Of a stretch of DNA of 24,526 nucleotides, positions 15,218 through 23,055 are shown one piece after another. This DNA comes from JACZQZ01 sp046756945 (GTDB lineage Bacteria; Pseudomonadota; Alphaproteobacteria; Rhodospirillales; 2-02-FULL-58-16): contig JBHHXI010000029.1 of the NCBI GenBank assembly GCA_046756945.1, positions 1 through 24,526 on the forward strand, written 5' to 3'. The position numbers and the translations under genes were made by a program. The notes under the pieces are model-generated. The model was not told the origin of the DNA. It did not search any database and saw only the letters and a program-made list of their open reading frames with translations. Positions within the stretch are counted from its first letter, which is position 1. Each line of letters opens with the position of its first letter.

Positions 15218-16327
15218 ATGAGCACCGTAGCCGTGTGGCGGACCAGGAGAACCGGGCGGCGACTCGCGCGTAGTTTGTTGGTGCTGACCGTTTTCATCGC
15301 GATGGCTGGTTGTGCCTTGCGGCCGCGTACCGCGGCGCCGGTTCTCGAGCCGGTAGCCAGTGGCCCGGTCTGGCCTTCCCCGCCGAATGTGCCCCGGTAT
15401 GCGTTCGCCGGCGTGCTGATCGGTGAGCGGAACTTCCTGGCTCCGGATCAGGAGAAATCCAACACCGTGCGCTCGGCGCTTGCCTGGGTCGCGGGTCTGC
15501 TGATAGGCGAGCCGACGTATGCCGAGCTGCAGAGGCCCGTGAGCGGCATGACGGACAAGCGCGGTTGGATCTACGTCGTCGATGCGAGCCACAAGGCCGT
15601 CGTCGTGTTCGACATGACCGGGCACCGGCTGCGCTTTTGGCGACGCGCCGCCGAGAACGTGCCTTTCAAGTCGCCGGTTGTGATCACTGCCGACGGGCGC
15701 GGTGGATTCCTCGTCACCGATGCAGAGCTCGGAGAGGTCTTTCGGCTTGGTCCCGATGGTCAGCCGCTGGGCCGGTTCGGCAAGGCCATCCTGGGCCGGC
15801 CCACCGGGGTCGCGCGCGACGACGCGACCGGCCGGATTTATGTCGCGGATACCAAGAACCACGACATCAAGATTTTCGACGATGACGGCACGCTGGTCGA
15901 TACCCTGGGTGCGCGCGGCACCGATCCCGGCATGTTCAACGCGCCAACCCATCTTTTGTTCCGCAACGGTCGGCTATACGTTGCCGACACATTCAACTTC
16001 CGGATCCAGGTTTTTGATCGCAGCGGTGATGGGCGACTGACGTTCGGCCGCCTGGGGCTTTTTGTCGGCAACATGACCCGACCGAAGGGGGTTGCCGTCG
16101 GCGGCGACGGGCGGATTTACGTGATCGAATCGTACTACGACCACCTCCTGGTCTTCGACCGAAGCGGTCGCCTGCTGCTTCCGATCGGCGGAACCGGCTC
16201 GGAGATCGGGCGTTTCTATCTTCCATCCGGCGTATGGACCGATGACTTCGGACGCGTATACGTCGCCGACATGTTCAACGGGCGTATCGTCGTGTTCAAG
16301 GAACTGACCGACGTGGGGAGGATCTGA
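15218..16327 (+). CDS. NHL-repeat beta-propeller lipoprotein (second copy)
   Basis: A 369-residue lipoprotein. ATG at 15218 is chosen because the twin-arginine-like basic stretch and hydrophobic core then lead to the lipobox MAGC with Cys32, the same residue number as in the paralogue at 5565. An upstream ATG at 15140 is in frame but gives a poor leader. NHL blades run from about residue 105 to 365, for example GVARDDATGRIYVADTKNH, HLLFRNGRLYVADTFNFRIQ, GVAVGGDGRIYVIES and GVWTDDFGRVYVADMFNGRI. Its stop is only 4 bp before the 11-haem cytochrome start, so the two are co-translated. It probably docks the cytochrome to the membrane or helps it fold. Confidence 0.9.
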   Translation: MSTVAVWRTRRTGRRLARSLLVLTVFIAMAGCALRPRTAAPVLEPVASGPVWPSPPNVPRYAFAGVLIGERNFLAPDQEKSNTVRSALAWVAGLLIGEPTYAELQRPVSGMTDKRGWIYVVDASHKAVVVFDMTGHRLRFWRRAAENVPFKSPVVITADGRGGFLVTDAELGEVFRLGPDGQPLGRFGKAILGRPTGVARDDATGRIYVADTKNHDIKIFDDDGTLVDTLGARGTDPGMFNAPTHLLFRNGRLYVADTFNFRIQVFDRSGDGRLTFGRLGLFVGNMTRPKGVAVGGDGRIYVIESYYDHLLVFDRSGRLLLPIGGTGSEIGRFYLPSGVWTDDFGRVYVADMFNGRIVVFKELTDVGRI

Positions 16328-16331
16328 CGTT

Positions 16332-18734
16332 ATGTCTGTCCGCGGTCCGCGCGTCCGGTCGAACGCTCTCTTGCCCGTCTGCGCCTTGGCGGTGCTCCTG
16401 TCGCTGGCGACCGCGGGTCGGGCCGAGCGCATCTCGGACATTCGCAATACGGTGCACAATCTGTCGGCGACCGGTCCGGGCACGACCAAGGCGGTGAGCG
16501 AATCCGAGGTCTGCGTATTCTGCCACACCCCGCACCACGCATCGCAAGTGGCGCCGCCGCCGTTGTGGAATCGCAAGTTGTCCGGCGCCACCTATACGCC
16601 CTATACCTCGAGTTCCATGGACGCGCTCGGCATCGGCCAGCCTGGCGGCTCGAGCAAGCTCTGCCTGTCGTGTCATGACGGCACCATCGCGATCGGCGCG
16701 GTCGATGTGCTGAACGGCGCCTTCACCGACCAGGATCCGCTGACCGAGGACATCCCCATGCAGGGGACCGAAGTCGGCGGCACCGTACCCGGGGGCGCCG
16801 GCGAACTGACCGGCTTCACGCGCCGCCTCGGCACCGACCTGACCAATGATCACCCGATCTCTTTTTCCTACAACGACAGCCTGGCTCTCACCGACGGCGA
16901 CCTGCGCGTACCGAGCGCCGAGCCGTACATTGACAACCGAATCCCTGGCGTCCGACCCGATGTACCGCTTGAAGACAATCAACTCCAGTGCACGGCGTGC
17001 CACGATCCGCACATTCGCGACACGGTCGAATCAAACATCAAGTTCTTGCGGTTGCAGCGTTTTCAACAGAGCGAGCCGATTTCCGGCATCTTCAACAAGA
17101 CCACCGACATCATGTGTCTGGCCTGTCATGACAAAGAGGGTTGGACCGGCTCGGCGCACGCCAACAGTATCGTGGCCGACGAAATTTATGCCCCCACGGC
17201 CGCGACCCTGCGCGATTTTCCGGTCAGCCTGCCTGTCTGGCGCGCCGCCTGCCTGAACTGCCACGACGCACATACGGTACAGGGCGCGCGCCGTCTGGTG
17301 CGCGAGGGCACCGACAGCTTTGCCGTGCCCAAGCAAGGCGGAAACTCTGCGATCGAACAGAGCTGCTACCAGTGCCATTCCTCGACCGGCGCTGTCCTGG
17401 TCAATCAGGGCAGTGCCAGCTTCGAGGTTCCGGACGTAGGGATCGACTTTGCCGGCCTGCGGCATATGCCGATCGCCGAGCAGCCCGAGGTACACGACAT
17501 CGGCACCGCCGCCGCCACGACGCCCGGAAAGGATTTCCTGGAGTCGCGCAGCCTCCTCGGGACCGGCGGGCAGCAGAACCGCCATGTCGAGTGCACCGAC
17601 TGTCACAACCCGCACCGCGTCATCAAGAAACGCCTGTTCAACGACACCCCGATTGTTCCCGACGCCGCCGGCACACACCCCCATCAGGACGGCGTGCTTC
17701 ATACCAACATCGCCTCCGGCGTGCTCAAGGGCACCTGGGGGGTCGAGCCCGTCTATGGTTCCTCTGCGTTTCTCACCACGCCGATCGCTTTCAACATCAA
17801 GCGCGGCTCGCCGTCGGTCGGCGCGAGTACGACGGTTTCCAACTCCTGGGTCACGCGGGAATACCAGGTTTGTCTCAAGTGCCACTCGACCTATGGCTAC
17901 AACACACCGCCGCAGCTTGGTCTGAGTGCCGGCGGCACGCCGACCAACACCAATGCGCTGACCCGCTATACCGATCAGGCGATGGAGTTCCAGGCACCGC
18001 TGGCGGATCGCGGTGAACCTTCCGGCGAGCATCGCTCATGGCACCCGGTGATCGAATCGACCGGGCGCACGACGACGGTCCGCCAGGCCGACGCGAACCA
18101 CTGGCTCTCGCCCTGGAACAACAGCCAGTTCATCGGCACGCAGACCATGTATTGCTCGGACTGCCATGGTTCGGAGACGGCGCCGAATACGGTCGTGCCG
18201 CCGGGTGGCGAGGACGGCCGGACCTGGGGCCCCCATGGCTCCAGTTTCGACTTCATCCTGAAGGGACAGTGGAACGACCTGACCGGCGGGCCCGGGACGA
18301 GCGACCATCTTTGTTTCAAATGCCACTCTTTCACCCGCTACGCGACCCGCGACGGCTCCGACATACCGAGTGGCTTCGGCGGGCAGAAGGATAAGAACCT
18401 GCACGGCTTCCATGCCAAGAAGATTGGCTTCCTGCGCTGCACCTGGTGCCATGTGGCAATCCCGCACGGCTGGAAGAACAAGGCGTTCCTGGTCAATTTG
18501 AACGATGTCGGCCAGGAGGCGGGACTGGCGCCTGGCACCCAGGTCCGCAACAACACGACCGCCGGCTTCACGGCCGAGCCCTACTACCTGAACGCCTTTC
18601 TCAAGATCCGCACCTTCGCGACCAGCGGTAACTGGCAGGACACCAACTGCGGCTCCGCCGGCCCGCCCGGCAACGGCCAGTCCGGGCGCGACTGGATGCG
18701 CGACAGCAGCGAAAACTGCGAGAACCCGCCATGA
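16332..18734 (+). CDS. Exported 11-haem cytochrome c with OmcE-like N-terminal module
   Basis: An 800-residue secreted multihaem cytochrome with signal peptide (about 12-31, ending GRAE). I count 11 CxxCH motifs: CVFCH near 61, CLSCH near 111, CTACH near 220, CLACH near 262, CLNCH near 307, CYQCH near 345, then CTDCH, CLKCH, CSDCH, CFKCH and CTWCH. The first about 270 residues repeat the architecture of the tetraheme protein at 6981 (HNL, CxxCHTPH, CLSCHDG, NDHP, CHDPH, CLACH), with seven more haems added. This is a doubled-CxxCH type protein, probably on the outer surface or spanning a conduit. GGGAGG precedes the ATG. The stop overlaps the ResB-like gene start by 4 bp, tying its synthesis to its haem-attachment machinery. 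Confidence 0.92.
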   Translation: MSVRGPRVRSNALLPVCALAVLLSLATAGRAERISDIRNTVHNLSATGPGTTKAVSESEVCVFCHTPHHASQVAPPPLWNRKLSGATYTPYTSSSMDALGIGQPGGSSKLCLSCHDGTIAIGAVDVLNGAFTDQDPLTEDIPMQGTEVGGTVPGGAGELTGFTRRLGTDLTNDHPISFSYNDSLALTDGDLRVPSAEPYIDNRIPGVRPDVPLEDNQLQCTACHDPHIRDTVESNIKFLRLQRFQQSEPISGIFNKTTDIMCLACHDKEGWTGSAHANSIVADEIYAPTAATLRDFPVSLPVWRAACLNCHDAHTVQGARRLVREGTDSFAVPKQGGNSAIEQSCYQCHSSTGAVLVNQGSASFEVPDVGIDFAGLRHMPIAEQPEVHDIGTAAATTPGKDFLESRSLLGTGGQQNRHVECTDCHNPHRVIKKRLFNDTPIVPDAAGTHPHQDGVLHTNIASGVLKGTWGVEPVYGSSAFLTTPIAFNIKRGSPSVGASTTVSNSWVTREYQVCLKCHSTYGYNTPPQLGLSAGGTPTNTNALTRYTDQAMEFQAPLADRGEPSGEHRSWHPVIESTGRTTTVRQADANHWLSPWNNSQFIGTQTMYCSDCHGSETAPNTVVPPGGEDGRTWGPHGSSFDFILKGQWNDLTGGPGTSDHLCFKCHSFTRYATRDGSDIPSGFGGQKDKNLHGFHAKKIGFLRCTWCHVAIPHGWKNKAFLVNLNDVGQEAGLAPGTQVRNNTTAGFTAEPYYLNAFLKIRTFATSGNWQDTNCGSAGPPGNGQSGRDWMRDSSENCENPP

Positions 18735-19741
18735 TCGGCGCATTGGCACGGATCGGGCGGGCTCTGGCGTCGCTCTGGGTGACACTCGCCGGTCTCGCGG
18801 CCGCCGCGGTGGTGGCCCTCGCCGGTCAAGGCGGGGCTCTGCCCGTCGGCATCTACATTGCCCTGCCCTTTGCCGTGCTTTTCCTGAACCTGGTGGCGGC
18901 CCTTGCCACCACCCCGGCACTGCGCCGGCAGGGCGGTCTGCTTGCCTTCCACCTGGCGCTGGCCGGGCTTGCGCTCCTCATCGCCGCCGACCGGCTTATG
19001 GCCTTCTACGGCCACGTCGAGGTCTCGGAAGGCGCTGCGTTCGACCCGGCTCTGGTGGAGGCGTCGGCCGGGCCGCTGCACCCCTGGCGACTGGACGAGG
19101 TGCGTTTCGCGCAAGGAAGCTTTGAGATCGCCTACGACCCGGGCATGAAGCGCCGCGGCACCGTGAGCGAGATATTCGTGCCGGCGGGGCGTATCGGCTG
19201 GCAGCGGGTTGTGGTCGGTGACGACAGGCCGCTCATCGCCGCCGGCTATCGCTTTTATACCTCGTTCAACAAGGGTTTCGCTCCACTCCTCACCTATGTC
19301 ACGCCGGACGGGCTCGCGCACAGCGGCGCGGTGCATCTTCCCTCCTATCCGCTGAACTATTTCAAGCAGGGCAACGACTGGGTTCTGCCGGGCACCGAGG
19401 AACATGTGAAGCTTTGGCTCCACGTGCCGCAACCCGTCTATGACGAGGCGCGGTCGTGGCGATTCGCCAAGCCAAAAGACGCCCGCCTGGTCCTCATCGA
19501 AGGCGGGCGGCGCCATGAGTTGCGTCCGGGCCAGTCCGTGCGGATCCATGGCGGTCTGCTGCGCTACGACGCGCTGCGCAGCTGGATGGGCTACACGATC
19601 TCGTATAACCCGCTGGTCCCCTGGATGTTGGCCGCTGTCGCACTCGGCGTGCTCGCTTTCGCCTGGCATGCGGTGACGAAGCTCCGTGGCACGCCCTGGG
19701 ACCCCGAGCCGCCAAGGGGGGGATACGCCGATGCTGGGTGA
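18731..19741 (+). CDS. resB: ResB/Ccs1-like System II cytochrome c biogenesis protein
   Basis: A 336-residue membrane protein with three N-terminal membrane helices (about 10-32, 40-60, 70-88), a large periplasmic domain (about 90-295) and one C-terminal helix (about 299-320). This is the ResB/Ccs1 layout. A histidine in the third helix (H74) and one in the last helix (AFAWHAV) are placed like the haem-relay histidines of CcsB-type proteins. Together with CcsA it forms the System II synthetase that exports haem and attaches it to CxxCH. The start overlaps the 11-haem cytochrome stop (ATGA) and the end overlaps the CcsA-like gene by 11 bp. Confidence 0.9.
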   Translation: MIGALARIGRALASLWVTLAGLAAAAVVALAGQGGALPVGIYIALPFAVLFLNLVAALATTPALRRQGGLLAFHLALAGLALLIAADRLMAFYGHVEVSEGAAFDPALVEASAGPLHPWRLDEVRFAQGSFEIAYDPGMKRRGTVSEIFVPAGRIGWQRVVVGDDRPLIAAGYRFYTSFNKGFAPLLTYVTPDGLAHSGAVHLPSYPLNYFKQGNDWVLPGTEEHVKLWLHVPQPVYDEARSWRFAKPKDARLVLIEGGRRHELRPGQSVRIHGGLLRYDALRSWMGYTISYNPLVPWMLAAVALGVLAFAWHAVTKLRGTPWDPEPPRGGYADAG

Positions 19742-20537
19742 CGTCCTCTGGCTGCCGGCTTCTCTTGCTCTTTACTTTGCGGCGGCCGCGGCCGCGGTCG
19801 TCCCGGCGTGGCGCGGCGTCGGCGCGTATCGCCTGCCGATGCTGTTGCTCGTCGCGGCGCTCTCGTCCCATGGCGTGGCCATCGGGTTGCGTTGGGCACG
19901 CCTGGAGCACGGCCCCTACGTCGATCTCTTCGAAATCCTGTCGAGCAACGTATGGAGCCTCCACTTCGCGGTCCTGGCCGCGTGTTTCGCGGTGCCGCGT
20001 ATCCGCCCGGCCCTCGCCGCCACCCTGCCCCTGCTTCAGGTGCTCGTGCTCTGGCTGCTCACGGTGTCGCCGAGCGACACGGTAGCACCGGTAACCTACG
20101 CTACCATCTGGCTGCCGGTTCACGTCACCCTGGGCAAGGTTTTCCTCGGTTGCGCCGTCGTTGCGACAGGCATCAGCATTGCGATCCTGCTGCGGCGCTG
20201 TGCCGGGCGCGCCTTCACGGCCCTGCCCGGCGACGCCGCGTTGGACGAGATCGCCTACCGTTTCGTGCTCGTCGCCTTCATCTTCGAAAGCCTCATGTTG
20301 GTGGCCGGCGCCGTCTGGGCACAGGACGCCTGGGGCCGCTATTGGGCGTGGGACCCGCTTGAGACCTGGACCTTCGTCACTTGGCTGGCGGTCATCGCCT
20401 ACCTGCACCTGCACGCGCTGCGCCGGCCGCCGCCGGCGCTGGGCGCGCTGATGGTGATCGGCATCTTCGTCCTCGCCTTTTCCACTTTCTTCGGCATGCC
20501 CTTCGTCTCCATAGCGCCGCACCAGGGGGCGATCTGA
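19731..20537 (+). CDS. ccsA: CcsA/ResC-like System II cytochrome c assembly protein
   Basis: A 268-residue polytopic membrane protein with about eight helices. The signature tryptophan-rich periplasmic motif is present (WGRYWAWDPLETW, 201-213), as are H131 in LPVHVTLG and H264 near the C-terminus, placed like the two periplasmic haem ligands of CcsA. An early LFEILSSNVW motif also fits the family. ATG at 19731 is chosen: it follows AAGGGGGG and overlaps the ResB-like stop. It is the haem-handling half of the CcsBA synthetase. The thioredoxin gene starts inside its stop codon. Confidence 0.93.
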   Translation: MLGDVLWLPASLALYFAAAAAAVVPAWRGVGAYRLPMLLLVAALSSHGVAIGLRWARLEHGPYVDLFEILSSNVWSLHFAVLAACFAVPRIRPALAATLPLLQVLVLWLLTVSPSDTVAPVTYATIWLPVHVTLGKVFLGCAVVATGISIAILLRRCAGRAFTALPGDAALDEIAYRFVLVAFIFESLMLVAGAVWAQDAWGRYWAWDPLETWTFVTWLAVIAYLHLHALRRPPPALGALMVIGIFVLAFSTFFGMPFVSIAPHQGAI

Positions 20538-21571
20538 TGCGCAAGCCGACCCGTATCCCGGGCCTTGTCGTGATCGTCGGGCTGATTGCCGGTGGCATCG
20601 GGGCGACGGGTTTCCTGATCGAGCGCCTGGCCGGCGGCGACGCCCAGGCACCCCGCGCCCAGGATCCCACCGCGCGGCCGGGCAAGGATCCTGACTTCGA
20701 TGGCCTGTTCCGCGCCGGGGTGGAACGACTGCGCGAAGGCCGCGCCCATGCGGCCGTCAGAACCTTCGAGAAGGCGCGCCAGCGTCGCCCGCACGTGCCC
20801 GAGGTCTACATCAACCTGGGTTTCGCCTATCTTGCGCTTAAGGTGCCCGACGCCGCGCGCCAGGCCTTCGCGAAGGCGATCGATCTGCGCCCGGAGCAAC
20901 CCAACGCCTACTTCGGCCTTGCCGAGAGCTTCGAGCAACTCGACGATCTGGAGATGGCGCTCGGAGCCATGCGCACCTATATCCATTTGACGGCCGAGAA
21001 CGACGCCTATCGCCGGCGCGCCATGGCCGCCGTCTGGGAGTGGCAGTCCAGGCTCAAGCAAAAGCCGGCGCGGTCCGATGCATCCACCCCGCCGAGCGGG
21101 CCTATTGTCCCCGGCGCGGCTCCCGCCCCCGGCGCGGACGCGGCAGGGACCTCGCCGGAGCGCCTGGCCGGGCTCAGCCTGCAACGTCTGGACGGTGGCG
21201 CGGACACCCTTACCCACTACACCGGCAAGACCCTGATACTCAACATCTGGGCGACGTGGTGCCCGCCGTGCCGCAAGGAACTGCCGGCGCTTCAGCGCCT
21301 GAGCGAACGCCTGAACCCGGATCTGTTCGCCGTGGCAGGCCTGTCGATCGATAAGGATGCGGATTTCGTGCGCGAGTTCCTGCGCGAGGTCGGCGTGTCC
21401 TACGTGAACTATATCGACGCGACGCAGGATGTCGCCAAGGCCTTGACTGGGATCGTCACCGTGCCGCAGACCGTCGTCATCGGGCCTGACGGGATGATAC
21501 GCCAACGTATCGAGGGGTACCGCGATTGGGACGACCCGCAGGTCGTCGCGCAGCTCGAGGGGCGGCAATGA
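20537..21571 (+). CDS. TPR-thioredoxin fusion, ResA/CcsX-like thiol reductase for cytochrome c maturation
   Basis: A 344-residue membrane-anchored protein. An N-terminal helix (about 8-28) is followed by three or so TPR repeats (about 55-155), a Pro/Ala linker (about 178-208) and a thioredoxin-like domain with active site WCPPC (241-245) in the TlpA/ResA context (LNIWATWCPPCRKELP), then cis-proline TVPQT. Such proteins reduce the CxxCH disulfides so haem can be attached. The TPR part could bind the multihaem substrates. The ATG overlaps the CcsA-like stop codon (TGATG), so the three genes form one translational unit. A fusion of TPR with the reductase is less common than ResA alone. Confidence 0.92.
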   Translation: MRKPTRIPGLVVIVGLIAGGIGATGFLIERLAGGDAQAPRAQDPTARPGKDPDFDGLFRAGVERLREGRAHAAVRTFEKARQRRPHVPEVYINLGFAYLALKVPDAARQAFAKAIDLRPEQPNAYFGLAESFEQLDDLEMALGAMRTYIHLTAENDAYRRRAMAAVWEWQSRLKQKPARSDASTPPSGPIVPGAAPAPGADAAGTSPERLAGLSLQRLDGGADTLTHYTGKTLILNIWATWCPPCRKELPALQRLSERLNPDLFAVAGLSIDKDADFVREFLREVGVSYVNYIDATQDVAKALTGIVTVPQTVVIGPDGMIRQRIEGYRDWDDPQVVAQLEGRQ

Positions 21572-21616
21572 ACCGGTGGGACGCGAGCGCGGACAACAGG
21601 CTGGAGGACCCCGACT

Positions 21617-21949
21617 GTGATTAATCCTGGAAGTTCCTTGAAGCGGGCCCTGGTTCCGCTATTTTTCCTGGCGCTCTGGTTGCCAACCGCGAACCGCGCA
21701 TCGGCGGCGGATATTTTTACCGGCCAGACTGTTTACAAGGCGAACTGCGCCAACTGCCATGGAATAGACGGCAGGCCGGTCCTGCCCGGAACTCCGGATT
21801 TGACCAGAGGCGCGGGTTTGATGGCACCGGACTCCGCCCTCGTGCCGATCATGAAGACGGGCAAGGGCCTGATGCCGGGCTTCGAATACATCCTGAGCGA
21901 GAAGGACATCCTGAATGTACTGGCCTACACCCGCACCTTGCAGCGATAG
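21617..21949 (+). CDS. Small monohaem class I cytochrome c
   Basis: A 110-residue exported cytochrome. GTG at 21617 follows GGAGGA and gives a signal peptide (about 8-31, ending ASAA). One haem site, CANCH (about 43-47), and a distal Met in GLMPGFEY give a His-Met class I cytochrome. The C-terminal helix (DILNVLAYTRTLQR) is typical. At this size it is a soluble periplasmic shuttle, plausibly linking the quinol side of the chain to the multihaem proteins. It starts 45 bp after the thioredoxin gene. Confidence 0.92.
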   Translation: MINPGSSLKRALVPLFFLALWLPTANRASAADIFTGQTVYKANCANCHGIDGRPVLPGTPDLTRGAGLMAPDSALVPIMKTGKGLMPGFEYILSEKDILNVLAYTRTLQR

Positions 21950-21956
21950 GCGTTGC

Positions 21957-23045
21957 GTGGCCTGGCCGGCGGGCCGGGTCGGCGCCGGCCTGGTGGCGCT
22001 TTTGCTTGTCGCTGGCGCTGCCGTGTCTGCCCCGGCCGCCGTCGCGCAGCAGGCGAAGCCATTTAAGCCAACGATGGAGAATTTCAGGGTCGGGAAAAAC
22101 GTCTATGTGCGTTCCCTGGCGATCGATAAGGGTAGAAATTCGCTCTGGGTCGGAACGTCGGTCGGGGCTCTCGAGATCGACCTCGCGACCCAGGAGATGG
22201 CGAATGTCTTCACGCGCCAGCACGGGCTGGCCAACGAGTACGTCTTCGCGATCGGCGTCGCGCCCTCGGGGGCGGTTTGGTTCGGCACCAACGCGGGCGG
22301 AACGAGCACATACAAGGATGGTGCCTGGAAGACGTACTTCCCGATGCACGGCCTCGCCGACTACTGGGTCTACAGCTTCGCCTTCCAGGGCGATGACGTT
22401 TGGATCGGCACCTGGAATGGCGTCAACAAGTTCGAACCGGCCACCCAAACCTTCACCACTTTCCGCGAAGAGCTGGTCAACATCTGGGTCTACGGTATCG
22501 ACATCGACGCCCAGGGGCGGATCTGGTTCGGCACCGAAGGTGGCGTTTCCATGCTGGACGGGGAGCGATGGACGTCGTGGACCCACGATGATGGCCTTGG
22601 TGCGTCGAACCTTCGCGCCCTTCCGGAAAGCCCGAATACGGGTCTCGGGACGCGCAAGCGCCACGACCTCAGCGTCTTCGTAGGCACCCGTGAGTCCTAC
22701 AATCCGAACTACGTTTTCGCGACCAAGACAGACAGCCTGGGCCGTGGCGTCTGGTTCGGCACGTGGGGCGGCGGGGTTAGCCTGTTCGACGGCGGCGAGA
22801 CCTGGACAACCTACACCGATGCCGATGGGCTGGCCGGCAACATCGTCTACAGCATCGCGCAGGAGCCGGGCGGCATCCTGTGGTTTGGCACGAACCATGG
22901 CGTTTCGCGCTTCGACGGCAAGACCTGGACCAATTTCCGGCACGGGCTGCTGGGACCGCACGTCTTCGCCATCGCGGTCCAGGATGACGGCGTCGTCTGG
23001 CTTGGTACAAAGGGCGGGGTCACGCGCCTGGTACCGGTGAAATGA
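21957..23045 (+). CDS. Exported Reg_prop-type beta-propeller protein (copy 1)
   Basis: A 362-residue exported protein. GTG at 21957 gives a signal peptide ending AVAQ; ATG at 21915, inside the cytochrome gene, is an alternative. Six or more blades carry the Reg_prop pattern: VWFGTNAGG, VWIGTWNGVNKF, IWFGTEGGVSML, VWFGTWGGGVSLF, LWFGTNHGVSRF and VWLGTKGGVTRL. It has no kinase or DNA-binding domain, so it is a free propeller rather than a hybrid sensor. A loop of about 40 residues interrupts two blades and ends in YNPNYV, a feature shared with the next gene. Role unknown; partner binding in the cytochrome assembly is likely. Confidence 0.88.
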   Translation: MAWPAGRVGAGLVALLLVAGAAVSAPAAVAQQAKPFKPTMENFRVGKNVYVRSLAIDKGRNSLWVGTSVGALEIDLATQEMANVFTRQHGLANEYVFAIGVAPSGAVWFGTNAGGTSTYKDGAWKTYFPMHGLADYWVYSFAFQGDDVWIGTWNGVNKFEPATQTFTTFREELVNIWVYGIDIDAQGRIWFGTEGGVSMLDGERWTSWTHDDGLGASNLRALPESPNTGLGTRKRHDLSVFVGTRESYNPNYVFATKTDSLGRGVWFGTWGGGVSLFDGGETWTTYTDADGLAGNIVYSIAQEPGGILWFGTNHGVSRFDGKTWTNFRHGLLGPHVFAIAVQDDGVVWLGTKGGVTRLVPVK

Positions 23046-23055
23046 GCGGCACACC

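Noticed and set aside
14002..15952. Other long minus-strand frames opposite the PilJ-domain and NHL genes
   Set aside because: They are mirror frames of well supported genes and show no recognisable motif, ribosome site or signal peptide.
8063..19741. MtrCAB-type porin-cytochrome conduit
   Set aside because: There is no decahaem MtrA-like protein, and the barrel lacks the features I associate with MtrB. The cytochromes here are c7 triheme and doubled-CxxCH types instead.
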